A stretch of 64,000 nucleotides of DNA. Origin: Syncephalis fuscata. Taxonomy: Eukaryota; Zoopagomycota; Zoopagomycetes; Zoopagales; Piptocephalidaceae. This document shows, in pieces, positions 24,087-35,566 of this stretch. The notes beneath the pieces are model-generated. The model was given only the letters and a program-made list of their open reading frames with translations. It was not told where the DNA came from and made no database searches. Each line of letters begins with the position of its first letter. Position 1 is the stretch's first letter. The translations under genes and the position numbers were made by a program. The stretch covers positions 1 to 64,000 of the forward strand of contig JAHLTZ010000064.1 in the NCBI GenBank assembly GCA_025786725.1. The letters are read 5' to 3'.

Positions 24087-26010
24087 ACTGTAACAACATC
24101 CAGCCATTTTTATTGTCTAATAAAGACAACTTTGCCTACAGTTGCCGATGCTGTTAATAACGACTAGCTAGCAGCAAACAATAATTTATACATTAACTAC
24201 TTACAATAGTGTACATATTTATTTGAGTATATAACAATTGATGTTAAAGTATCAGCCTTCACTCTATTCTATTTTACTAATTAGCAAAGCAAGTAATATA
24301 CTAAACAACAAACTGCACCGCTGTTGGCAGCTAGTTAGTTGTATTGATATATTGCAACCATTGCATATACCGTTTTATTGATGTATATTATTATAAGCAC
24401 CGTGATATTAAGTTGTTTTCATCTTGCTACTGTATCTACCTTGATTATAGTTGTTAAGCAACGGTCACTTTCTTATAATGTTTTAACATTTAGCGTCAGT
24501 CTAAATATATTATTCATTTTATTGCAATAGCAATAAAACTAAGTTGTCGGCAACTGTAGACCAGTATTCAGCTACTTGACTTGTAGTACAGTATTAACAT
24601 ATTACAATTAGCTACATTTAATATAAATACAGCTGCGTCATTCATATAAACAATAACATCGATGGTTTATTCGGTTATTTTATTTGTGCCAAGTACAATA
24701 CATTAATACTAAACAACTTGTTTGCAATTTAATACGATTGAGTTCATATGACTACTCTCGACAGCACTCTAACGGTTTAACTACGTATTTGTATGTATGA
24801 AATAAGATCGAATGATAAGCGATATTAGGCATCGAAATACTTGTTATTATAGATTTAGTATTTGTATTTATGTATCATTCATTCATTTATATCATTACTA
24901 TTCTGTATTTATTATATTGTATATTGATTGATCATGTAATAAGCACAGCTTATTTACAGCTAGTATTTATTAGCACTGGTTCTATTTGCTATAGTTTCAA
25001 CTCATTGTACCTACTCAATTGTCTATGTATAGCTTCACTGCTATCTTATTCATTCATCCCGTTCTAGACTATTCTATACTCTACTCATCATGCCTAATTA
25101 GTAAATTTTGTTTATTTGCTACTAGCTATATTGTCTGTAGGCTTTGGCTTGATTTACTCAGACATTACACACATGCACATGTTATGCTTTTGTTACTGAT
25201 AGTTTCATAGGCTATAGAGCCTGTAATTGCTAACAACAATGGCCAAGTAGTATTATGTGTTTAAATATACTACAGTCTACAAATCCAAACGTGCTAGAAT
25301 TTGTACTAATTGCTACGTTGAAAATGCCAGTGTTCAGAAAGAAATACTGATGAACAAAACTACTTAAGCGGCAAAATAAAGCAAAAAACAGCAAATAGGT
25401 AGCAGAGCATGTAGCCAGCACAGCTATTATGCCAACAGCTGTACATGATGGCTGTGATAGTTATATGCTGCCAAAGTCATTGCATAGATCGCCACTGCAA
25501 ATTGTGCTGACAACAACATGTATTGTCCCGACAGCAATAGATCGTACTACCATTGTTGAGATAGAAAAGCTATTTCCAATAGGCCTGCAATTACATTCAA
25601 TAACAAAAACAAAGTATATATTCAACATAGCATCAAAGCAAGCCAGAAACGTACTTACTGTGTTAAAGAAGCCGCCAGTACAATAATCGAAATAAAGAAG
25701 TGATTAGCAAATAAGGCAAGATTACAAAGAGCAATACAAAAGAGTAATGTAAATAGTGTTTGTAGTTAGCTATTAGTCAGTCAACTACTGACACTATCTA
25801 ACTGGTATATATGGAATGTACAAGCATATGCAATGGATATATGATGTCAAGTATGAAGAAAGAGAAAGGGAACTGTGATGACGTAATTGTATGTTATATT
25901 GTTAACATGAATGAATTAAAACAATGATGTCATTTGACACTAAAACTATTCACTATCATAGAACGAGTTGTCAGCATAATAATCAGTATATTGAAAAGAG
26001 TTATAACATA
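24087..26010. repeat. Repeat B, copy 1
   Basis: About 1.9 kb is nearly identical to 46729-48652. On the minus strand both copies hold a hydrophobic stretch followed by a GTAAGT donor (about 25650 here, 48300 in the other copy), resembling an exon of a membrane-protein gene. This copy has one-base differences there (near 25680, 25712 and 25728) that break the frame, so if a gene existed it is a relic here. A plus-strand open frame of 85 codons (25429-25686) overlaps it. No transposase or reverse-transcriptase motif was seen. Confidence 0.8.
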
Positions 26011-26183
26011 AAAAACACGCATTATTTTAGAACATGTTCAACAGTAAATAATGCTTATATTGAAAGAGCTAAACACAATAAAAATTACTTGATACCAAAT
26101 CAATAGCCATAAGTATTAGTAGATTTCAATACGTTGTTGACGTATATTGATGACCTAAAAGCTATAAAAATAAAGTGTGCTAT

Positions 26184-26651
26184 TTATTGTATGAATATTA
26201 ATAGTTTATGCGGTAGTAATATATCATCAGCGCTACTATCAGCACTGTCAATTTCGGTAGAAGTGCTGCTAGTCTTAGTATCAATGTTGCTAGTTTCAGC
26301 ATTAGCGCTATTCGTTGCAGATTGAACTGTTTGCGTATCGACACATACGCCGGTTGTAGCGCTCGGTGCAATTTGGCATGTTAAAAAGTTCATACATTTG
26401 TTAACGAAATTGTCGCATACAGCACCGGCTTGAACAACAGGAACAACACAGATGGCCGGGCTGTCATCGGTGAACCTTTGGCAGGCCAGGTCAATACGGC
26501 ATCGATAATATACTTCGTTGATCAGTCCACAGGGCTGTCTCTCTACTACATAGCGCGTTGAATTGCCAGGCACAACATGACCATCAACACTTTTTAGTCC
26601 GCCAACCATAGCGAGACATGCTAGACTTGTTGAGATGCTACGGAATTGCAT
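26184..26651 (-). CDS. Small secreted cysteine-rich protein
   Basis: Single exon, 155 residues. A hydrophobic N-terminus (about residues 1-24) looks like a signal peptide and a sequon (NST) follows. Eight cysteines lie between about residues 41 and 103 as spaced single Cys (PCG, YRC, LAC, ICV, VCD, KCM, TCQ, VCV), followed by a Ser/Thr/Asp-rich low-complexity tail. A TATA-like CTATATAAAAC sits on the same strand near 26800, about 140 nt upstream. There is no GPI-type hydrophobic C-terminus beyond a short LLIF. Size and layout are typical of fungal secreted effector-like or wall proteins, but I recognise no family. Confidence 0.7.
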   Translation of the reverse strand: MQFRSISTSLACLAMVGGLKSVDGHVVPGNSTRYVVERQPCGLINEVYYRCRIDLACQRFTDDSPAICVVPVVQAGAVCDNFVNKCMNFLTCQIAPSATTGVCVDTQTVQSATNSANAETSNIDTKTSSTSTEIDSADSSADDILLPHKLLIFIQ

Positions 26652-26939
26652 TATGAAAGAGTAACAAAATCGCTTTTAAATGCTTGAGAATTGACGTTAG
26701 TAAGTAAAAAAAGGCTTGGCTCAAATGTCTTCAAATGCTTGCAGTGTGATGTTGTAGATTGTTTGTCAATACAAGGTGCAAGCGGTGTTTTATATAGATT
26801 ACGATCCAAGATAATTTGTGTCACAGGACACTGATAACAGAAAAACGACAATTACTGCCTTGACAACAATAGTAAGGCCAAAGGCTCAATAATGACATCA
26901 TGTTTTGGTTAAAAATAACTATATTTGTTTGAAACATGA

Positions 26940-28415
26940 TTACAAAAAGGCGTAATATACCAAGTTTTCTACAAGTCCGCCTCGGATATATGGTTTAAAG
27001 AACCATTGAGAGCTTGCAGCCATACATAACCATGTAATCAACCAGCCTAAAACAAAAGGCAGTGATCCGTTCGGCAAAAGGACTGCAGGTAGTAAGGCAC
27101 GCGCTGCCGTCTCTAGCAGCGTATAGCCAATGACGAGCAAGCCATGAAAGCAAAAGAATCTCAGATGATCAAAATCGGATCGGCCAAATGCTACTGACAA
27201 AGTGTACTCGTGGATAATAGCACTAAAACAAAAAACGCCGAATCCTGCAATAAATCTGTTCACGCGACGCAACGGACGAGGCAGTGCAGCAGTTGGTGTT
27301 GACGGCAATTTACCGGCGCCTATTGGCTTGGCTTGGCGGCCAAGGGTGCATGTTTTAAGGGCAACAGCGTCAAGTAAAGAGCAGATGGGCCGGTAAGCCG
27401 CCTCAGCAAGTGATGCTTGAACTGGCAGGTTCCAGCGGCGACCCCATAGGTCACGCGGAGACGACGTGAGCCACGGCCGACGGAATAGATCACGACGGAT
27501 GGGCGCGCCCACCGCCCATTGTACCAGATCAAATACAATACCATACCACATGAGCATGCCGAGATAAAGTGCAAATGTAAGCGATAGAATAACGACAGTC
27601 CAGTGGACAAACGCTCTAAACGGGCTCATTTCGAAAAAGAAGGCTGCAGCTGTTGCATCAATGCTATAGAAAGTGAGAAAATCGACATTGCGTGATACAA
27701 CAGCCAAGGGAAACTGTATAGCCAGTAGATAGGCCAGGGGAGGCAGTGGATAGCGAATCCAGAACGGTACAGTATGCCAACCAATTGACTTAAGCCAGGC
27801 GTCGTAGCTATTGGCGAGGTCGATTAAACGAGCCTGTACGGCATCAATAGCTACTGATGTGGCGGTGGATACATCATTAGGCTGTTTCTTCAATGCTACT
27901 GCCAAATTTTCAGGTAGCGCTGACTCTTCAAGATACATGTGACGAATATAATGGTTGAATGAAGTCATGGGCAGTTCATTCGCCGTCACACTGGCCTTTG
28001 CTAAATTAGAAGACAAAGCGTCATCGTCTTTCTTGTTAGTGAGTGCTACTGCCTGGCCATCGATCGTGACGAGTGGTCGAGTGGCAGCGGCTGTAAGTAG
28101 ACCAATACGAATGGCTGAAAATACACAGCCAAACGAGACACCCATATCAATAAGCGGATGTTCTGGATTGACGCCGCGCCATAAAGGCAGCAGAATCATC
28201 GACACGACAATAATCCCGGTAAGATAGCGGACGTGTGCATAATGTAGTCTTGAAACATTACGCAGCAGTTGGTAGTGGGCAAACATATGGGCTCCGATCA
28301 GCGGTAAATACACACCAACCGGAAGGTGGATACCGAGATCTACACGAAAATAAGGCTCGGATGCATTGAGCAAATTCTCCATAGTAGCAGTGCTACAAGT
28401 AAATAAAACAGTCAT
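26940..28415 (-). CDS. MBOAT-family membrane O-acyltransferase (wax-synthase-like)
   Basis: Single exon, 491 residues; a second Met at residue 12 is an alternative start. Multiple transmembrane segments are seen, at about 34-50, 65-80, 222-240, 270-297, 388-400 and in the C-terminal third. The MBOAT_2/wax-synthase signature SPRDLWGRRWN is at 319-329, and the invariant catalytic His is His402 in FSAIIHEY. Such enzymes transfer acyl or acetyl groups from acyl-CoA to a hydroxyl in the ER membrane. The acceptor (fatty alcohol, sterol or other metabolite) cannot be read from the sequence. A hydrophilic insert at about 120-200 follows the first membrane region. Confidence 0.85.
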   Translation of the reverse strand: MTVLFTCSTATMENLLNASEPYFRVDLGIHLPVGVYLPLIGAHMFAHYQLLRNVSRLHYAHVRYLTGIIVVSMILLPLWRGVNPEHPLIDMGVSFGCVFSAIRIGLLTAAATRPLVTIDGQAVALTNKKDDDALSSNLAKASVTANELPMTSFNHYIRHMYLEESALPENLAVALKKQPNDVSTATSVAIDAVQARLIDLANSYDAWLKSIGWHTVPFWIRYPLPPLAYLLAIQFPLAVVSRNVDFLTFYSIDATAAAFFFEMSPFRAFVHWTVVILSLTFALYLGMLMWYGIVFDLVQWAVGAPIRRDLFRRPWLTSSPRDLWGRRWNLPVQASLAEAAYRPICSLLDAVALKTCTLGRQAKPIGAGKLPSTPTAALPRPLRRVNRFIAGFGVFCFSAIIHEYTLSVAFGRSDFDHLRFFCFHGLLVIGYTLLETAARALLPAVLLPNGSLPFVLGWLITWLCMAASSQWFFKPYIRGGLVENLVYYAFL

Positions 28416-29489
28416 AGGTTAGTCGATGTAAGAAATAAGAGACAAATAAACGAACGTTAGAACAATATACAAAAGATGTGCACTATAGTGCCGTTCATTA
28501 CTCGTTGTCAACTGCTGTTCTATAGAGGCGTGGCATCTTTACACTTTAATCATGCATTAATACTTACTAAGAAAATACAAAATAATGTTAATAAAAAGCA
28601 AAAAAAATTCAGTTTAATACTATGGATGCTTGCAAGTGCAGGAATGGCCACTACATTAAGCTTTTATAAACCTAAGTGAACTAGTTTCATTTATTACAGC
28701 TCAGACTCGGTAAAGGAGAAATAGTTGTGCCAAATGTCGTAACTTGAATATTTTGCTTGATTGATTTTCTCATTACACATCCAATCGGCTGGTAAGGATC
28801 AACCATCAGGCTAAATTATCCGTCATATTAATAATCATAGCTCATCACGACACACATATAAATAATGACGATTTAAATTGTCATCTTCAGCTTTATTAGC
28901 ATATAAACGCTATTACTATTATACTCAGTAAATAACTAGTACATAAAGTGGCAGATTTTATTAACTAAATAAACATTATTTTACAACCAACCAACTGCTA
29001 TTTGTTTTATCTGCCATTGAACATATTTTATTTTCCAATACAGTGATATCACACTCAAACACAGTGTTTTTACCGACACTAATATGAGTGAAAAAAATAG
29101 CGTGAGTAATCAGATATGACTAAACGCCGAATTTATTCCGTTAAAAATGCTTAATAAGGTAATTTGTGCACAGACAAAAAACAGAGCATTTTCTCAAAAG
29201 GAAAGGATCTAAGTTTGACACTGTGGATATTTGTAAAAGCAGGAACGACCATTATACTGAGCCTTTATACAAGTAAGCGAAATAGCATTATTTTATTATA
29301 GCTCAGACTTGGTAAAGAAGAAACAATTGTGTCAATTGTCGTAAGTTGAATATTCTGTCTGACTGATGTTCTCATCATATACCCACACATCGGTTTGGTA
29401 AAAATCGATCAATTTACTAGCATTTGTTCTATTGAACATAATGCTAGGTGGTAAATGCTTTCAGTCATCAAAAATACTCATCATCGTAA
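28416..29489. repeat. Intergenic with a diverged direct repeat
   Basis: 28605-28790 and 29205-29400 are diverged copies (shared GCTCAGACT.GGTAAAG and neighbouring text). No coding region is convincing; a 67-codon frame at 28476-28679 lacks support. Confidence 0.55.
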
Positions 29490-30310
29490 ATGTATTATCC
29501 AGTATGCATATATTCATATTATTACATAGTATTATATTACTGGAGGGCTAGTAGCGCACATAGCCACTACAGTTATTGTATTGGCAATTGTGCGCATATA
29601 TCAGTAGCAACAGTAGTAGATTGCATTATCATACTGACCTTGAAGGTTTACACATTGAATATACTAGCAGCACATTCTACTACTACTGTATGTATACAGA
29701 AATTGTAGACAAGTGTGGCGATTATATGCTGCCAGAGTCATTGTATGTTCTGTTTTGCCATAGATTATCACTGCAGCTAATGCTAATAGCGGTTTTTACT
29801 ATCTTGACAGTAGCAAATCGCATGATCACTATTGAAATCACACATGCTGCTGTCAGATGGCATGCCATTAGAATTTATAGCAAAAGAAAAGTGTACAAAG
29901 AGAGTTCACAGTATATGCGCAACATAACATACAAATAAGCCAAAACGTACTTACTGTGTTAAAGAAGCTGCCAGTACTAATAATCGAAATAAAGATGATG
30001 ATTAGCAAATAAGGCAAGATTACAAAAGAGCAATACAAAAGAGTAATGTAAATAGTGTTTGTAGTTAGCTATTAGTCAGTCAAATACTGACACTATCTAA
30101 CTGGTATATATGGAATGTACAAGCATATGCAATGGATATATGATGTCAAGTATGAAGAAAGAGAAAGGAAATGTGATGACGTAGATTGTATGTTATATTG
30201 TTAACATGAATGAATTAAAACAATGATGTCATTTGACACTAAAACTATTCATTATCATAGAACGAGTTGTCAGCACAATAATGAGTAATTAAAAAGAGTT
30301 ATAACATTAA
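29490..30310. repeat. Repeat B, truncated and diverged copy
   Basis: 29700-29870 is a diverged match to 25440-25600. 29938-30310 is nearly identical to 48290-48650, the right end of repeat B. The piece between them is missing or rearranged. Confidence 0.75.
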
Positions 30311-30583
30311 ATACCATTTAATAAAGCTTATTAAAAGTAGATTTATAAATATATTAAAATGATTGACGATGCTTAGTATACATTCATTCCAGAGTACAAA
30401 TAACAATTATAAAGCATCATTTATTAATCCACTATAAAATATTTATTATCTTTCGTTCAATTGTTATTTGTATTATCAGAACATTTTCTCGATCAACAAC
30501 AAAAAAGATAACTTAGATAGAAATGACAAATCAATCACAGCATACCAGCCATAATATGGCAATACCGCCACTACTTTGCACAA

Positions 30584-32577
30584 CTATCGGCCATATTGAG
30601 GCGGACTAGGCGGTGATCTTTGTGGATCATAAGTATTGATACTTGAATTTCTAGTTACAGGTACAATAATTACAGACTCTGCATGGGTCTCTGTATCGGA
30701 TACGGCCGATATTGACGAATCAAAATGATGTAGCGGATCGTTTGGAGATAAATGCGACCGCCGATCCTGTCCTTGGCGGTAGTCAAAGTAGCTACGTGTC
30801 GACGTATTCGTCATAAAAGTGGTGTAGTTGCCCAAATTCCCGCTATGTTGATACGGCGGTACACCAAGGTTTGATATACGGAGTGATGCGGTCCGTTGCG
30901 TCAATGGCCGCTGAGCACCCTGATAGGAATAGGCACGTGGTGCGCCAAAGTTTGAATTGCGAGAAGCTGCACTTGCTGCAACAATGCCAGACGTATGCCA
31001 AGTATGTCGATCCACCGGTACATCAGTGGGCGAATGCTCAGACAATGCCTTACTGCTGTATTTACTATTCCGTGACTGTGGAGTAGCTGGCACCGGCTGC
31101 TTCTCACTAAGCCATGGCGATTTTTCGTATTTCTGGGCTGAGCCAGCCAGTGAAACAAAGCTTAGTGGCAGCATACCAATCTCGCCTGTTGTATAGTTGC
31201 AGCCATGGGCCCAATCATCCGAAAAGATTTGATCGACCTCAATAACATCGCCCACTTCAATAAGCATTTCATCTTCTAGATTGGGCAAGTAGGCAAATAT
31301 GGCCCGGTAGATTTGATTTGGTTGCTTATTGCGATTCAGCGTTTGGTTTTTGTTTTGTCTGAAGCGCCATAGAACAAATGCTGCGATAATCACAACTGCG
31401 GCAGCACAGGCACAGATAATTAGTATGTAATTTGTTTTCTGGCGCTCGTCACTCGTGCCTTGGATCTTGACTAAAGTGCACGATTTAATAGTATCGTCAA
31501 TCTTTGTACAGCATGGATCATCATTGTGTTTGTAGCAGTATTCGCAGGCAGTATCTTTATTGGCTGGCAACATAAATCCTATACAAGCATAGATAAATTA
31601 TCTGTAAGTAGTATAATATGCTTTAACTTACCGCATGTATTGGGCTCGTTCAAATCACCACGAATACAAACTCCAGGCTGGCCTCTAACAAAGTCTTTGT
31701 CACAAAATTGCAAAAGCTCCTCTTGCCTAGTTTTAAACCATTTGCCACTGGACGGACACACCGACTTGTCCTTTATTATGCTAATCCAATCGTTGACATA
31801 ACCATCGCATGTATTTCTACAAACAGATAGCGGCCCTCTTCTGCCATCGTTTGTAGTTGACTTTTGATCAGTATCTTTTGTGGAATTAACAGACTTTTTC
31901 GAACAATTGATGGCTTCATTTGAATTCGCAATCTCTCCACAAGCAATAGTAGTTGAGAACCTTGGCAGTAGATCCAGTCTCCAGTTTGTGCAGTTCATCG
32001 CCCATAAATTGGCATGCATAGGCTCATCTTCAGCATTAAGTACGGACGCGAGCGCTTTGTCAAAGTCTTTTGAATTTTTGACGGTCATATTGCCTATTTT
32101 ATAGGTGACGGGTAACAGTGCACTGCCAAATTGTGGACATAATTTGGATTCAGCCAAACTAAAGCATTCACTAGCGTCGTCATTTGGTTTGGTAGTGGGT
32201 GTGCTTTTTGCCACACTGTCCGTCGAAGTACTTGTTGGTGTACTTTTTGTTGCGCCGTCAGTTGAAGTACCTGTTGGTGCACTTTTTATAACAACAGCGT
32301 CACTCAAAATATTTGGTGGTATACTATTCGCAAAAGTACTGGTGGGTGCTCTATTGGCTGGGCCATTGGGTGGCGGCGCAGTAGGTGTTGGTGTAGGACG
32401 TGGTGGTGAAGTAGATGCGGATTGCCGACGAACAAGTACAATTGGATTATGTACTTTACTGGCAGCAACTTCAAATGTGAAGCCAAATAATATTGCTAGA
32501 ACAAGCACTACTATTAATTGACCAATAAAAATCTTTTTACGCCTCTTTACTTTTGAGTAAAGGTTTGCTGCAATCAT
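30584..32577 (-). CDS. Single-pass membrane protein with Cys-rich ectodomain and cytoplasmic SH3 domain
   Basis: Exons 32577-31632 and 31578-30584 join in phase 1 to give 646 residues. A basic N-terminus is followed by a hydrophobic segment at about 18-40 (signal anchor or signal peptide), then LVRR at 48-51. Next come a Pro/Thr/Ser-rich stalk with tandem 15-16-residue repeats, a Cys-rich extracellular region (about 135-350) with NMT/NCT/NCS sequons, a transmembrane helix at about 366-387, and an SH3 domain at about 406-459 (IFAYLPNLEDEMLIEVGDVI ... DDWAHGCN). A Ser/Pro-rich tail follows. The layout is that of fungal surface sensors coupling the wall to cytosolic SH3 ligands, such as Fus1-like or SHO1-like proteins. 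The exact partner is unknown. Confidence 0.82.
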
Positions 32578-33780
32578 AGTCGTAATAGACGGTGATAAAA
32601 AGTTACAAAGGCAATTGAAGGTGTCGTTATATATAAAATAAACGTACGTATATCACTAGAGTGAAAGTAATTGTTTTAAATACACGATATCAAGAAATTG
32701 CTGTACAATACGTAGTGTTATTGTTGTTAGATGAAGAATCGCTGTATAGATACAGTCGTTGCAAAGTACCGATAACTGAGATGAGAATGCTAACTATGCT
32801 GAATACTACACTGTAATAGATAGGTAGTTTAAATGCAATGCTAAATGAGAAAATGCTAATAGAAATGCTGAAATGCAAAAATAAACAAGACTACGTCAAC
32901 AATATGCTATGCAGAAGATGTAGGAAAGAAGGCTGTCAATAAATCAGGCTATTATTTACGACTTTGTACTGTCCACTATTAACTCCAATGGCCAAAACTG
33001 GAGGAATAAGACGTATGAGCAATGAGGCCTTTGTTGTTGTAAAAAAGTGTGTTTGTACAGTAATACAAATAGGCAAATGAGCTGGCGAGCAGGCATTGTT
33101 TTTTATTGTTCCTACACGCTGGCATGGCAGTCCATAGGCCGATTTTCGTTAAAATAGTTGCAAAGTCTATTTGCAATAAATGATTTCTATAAATAAAATA
33201 GTATTATTATTTTCATTATTATTATTATTGCTATGTCTATTGGTGTTCATGGTCAATAATTATAATATTAATTAGGCAATCAGTGCATTACCAAACATTA
33301 TATTTATTATTGGATCTTGTCCATCTGTTCTGCAAATGATTTACGATAAACATGATTGTTATCAATTCAATTTAAAAAGATTATCAACACAATGCCATTT
33401 ATGTTCAACAGCACATGGCATGGAAAAAAGTAATTAAAAAATAGCACTTATCTTGAAACTGTTTTACCATTGCCCGTATCACAAACGACAGTCATGTAAC
33501 GATAGTGAGATAATGACGATAATGGCTTGGTGTCGCTGTTAATAGGCAGTGTCAGTTCCGACTATCAGTAAAGTACCGCTGATTCACGTGGTGATTACCG
33601 GGAAATTTTGAATTGCTAATTTGCTAAAAGAAAAAAGATACCGTCAATATAGATAGGGTGATGGAATCATTGATAGCAACCTATATAGATAATGAATCAT
33701 GCTAGATAGAACTGATCGATAAGTATTGGCCGATAGCTAGGATACGTGTTATTGATACTATCTATTGGTTGGGGACTGTT
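32578..33780. other. Intergenic, no gene seen
   Basis: Promoter side of the SH3 gene and further AT-rich sequence; short frames at 32690-32878 and 32979-33176 lack support. Confidence 0.5.
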
Positions 33781-33794
33781 GGCTATTAGCTTGT

Positions 33795-33802
33795 TATATA
33801 AA
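33795..33802 (+). promoter_or_regulatory. TATA box
   Basis: TATATAAA lies 100 nt upstream of the ATG at 33895 on the same strand. Confidence 0.55.
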
Positions 33803-33894
33803 TACGCTGGTATAATTGTATTATTGCTACTATTACCACTACTACTACTACTAGTTCATACACATCGTAACTAAAGCTTTATTTGATTAATATC

Positions 33895-34008
33895 ATGGTC
33901 GTCTATTACTCATCGTATCCATTCCCCGGCTTCTTTAGCTGGCTGCGCAAGTCCAAGACCACACCCAGCAGGCCGGAGTCACCAACAAGCCACAAGGATT
34001 GCGAATAA
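33895..34008 (+). CDS. Short 37-residue ORF, unrecognised
   Basis: ATG to TAA, 37 residues. Composition is distinct from the AT-rich surroundings: GC-rich third positions and a run of aromatic residues (YYSSYPFPGFFSW), then a basic Pro/Ser-rich half. There is a TATA box 100 nt upstream and an AT-rich 3' flank. There is no signal peptide and only one Cys. The switch in base composition exactly over the frame is the main reason to keep it. It may be the last or only exon of a small peptide gene. Confidence 0.5.
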   Translation: MVVYYSSYPFPGFFSWLRKSKTTPSRPESPTSHKDCE

Positions 34009-34318
34009 CTTTGTTAAAATACCACTCATTTTGCAACTATCTAAACCGCTTTAATTCATCGGTTACACCAATGCTATTCATATTAACACACTATATCATA
34101 TTCACATTATAACAATTTGCGACTCATACAATATTCAACTATGTTTATTACGCAATAAACAAGTAAAAAAAATTTTATTTTATCCTTAGATTAGGTAATA
34201 TATATGTAATGTTCATTGCAGTTATTAGAATGTGTTAATGCTGTCTGTTTTACTCTGAAAAGTATTATACTGATTCTGTACATTATAACATTGCTTAAAC
34301 AACACATCGAATTGACAC

Positions 34319-35110
34319 TTAGCTTGCAGGAGTTGCTTTCCAGCTAGTGTAGAACTGGGCGATTGCTGCAATGGTGCCAAAGATGCCTACACCAATATCT
34401 GGAAATGATGAGCTTTCCAACGACCAGTGCACAGTCAAAGGCAAATATGAAGTATTAATGAGAGCATTGATGGCCAATCGTTTGCGATCTGCTTGCAGCT
34501 GACGAAGCGGGCCTTCCTGCTCACCGGTATTGTCGCTATCGCCTGACTCTTTGACCAAACGCTGTTCACGACGCTTCAGCTGTTTATATTCATCCCAAAG
34601 CCGTACAAACTCCAAAATTACATAGGCCGCCCAGAATCGACACGACCAATATCCAACCTTGTCCATTGTTTTCGACTCGGCTGGTATTACGTTATGTAGC
34701 ATAAGCCAATAGGCATGCTCGAGTGGATAGTAGATGGCGTTGCATAGACATTGCACACGTTCAATAGTGTGGCTCAACTTTTGAGCGGGTGCAGGCTCTG
34801 TCGTCTCAAGCTGTATCCAGTATTTGATGAGCGGTAACAAGCCATAGTATCGCAATAGAATGCGAAAATCTGATATAGGCCCCGATAAATTGGTTACGCG
34901 TAGCGCATGTTTCTCGTTGCCGTGTCGCTGAAAGTGCCAGAATACAATTTTACTCGCATATTGCACCACCTATTGAATTGTTATTGTGGTGTACGGACAA
35001 CGGCAGTAATTAAACAAACAACTTACCATAAGCGTTTTGTCGGTGCCATTGACCGTATTTAAGAATCGGACAACACGGTCGAGTTTGGCAAGTAGCTTTT
35101 TGGTTTCCAT
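34319..35110 (-). CDS. PEX11: Peroxisomal membrane protein PEX11
   Basis: Exons 35110-35027 and 34969-34319 join in phase 0 to 244 residues, the usual family length. The N-terminus reads LDRVVRFLNTVNGTDKTLM then VVQYASKIVFWHF, the typical PEX11 amphipathic helix region. The middle carries SDFRILLRYYGLLPLIKYW, and the C-terminus has a hydrophobic segment at about 215-235. PEX11 tubulates and divides peroxisomes and helps recruit the fission machinery. The start was chosen at the first ATG (35110). The open frame continues upstream without ATG. Confidence 0.92.
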
Positions 35111-35566
35111 TAGGCGCGATGAGAGAAGTGCACGAAAGAGTACGTGAATAAAGAACGGCAATATAATTCCGGCATATCAATAATATGGACATCACGTGAC
35201 AATAAGCCATCATTTCTGATATTATGGCGCTATATAGCTGTTGCTGCTTTTTTGTTTTTATATATAGAATAAAAAATCTTTCACAACCTTGTAATTATCT
35301 TTATTGCAAACATAGCTATATCGATAAGCATGATGAAATGCAATAAGTACGCAATATCCTATTTTATATGGATACCAACTGTTGTATCAATAATGGTCAA
35401 TGAATGAGAGAAATCCTTGGTTTGCTAAGTACTTGAGGTTTATAGAAAATACAATGAAACATTATAAGTTCTATAAACGTGTATAATATTAAAGGTGATG
35501 TTGTAAAGCATGCTATGTTCAAAATATTTAATTACGTTATTTGTGTGCCAATCCGCACACAATTAC
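35111..35566. other. Spacer between PEX11 and repeat A
   Basis: PEX11 promoter side; nothing else seen. Confidence 0.5.

Noticed and set aside
24870-25421. Transposase or reverse transcriptase in repeat B
   Set aside because: The frames are short and hydrophobic, with no DDE or RT motifs.
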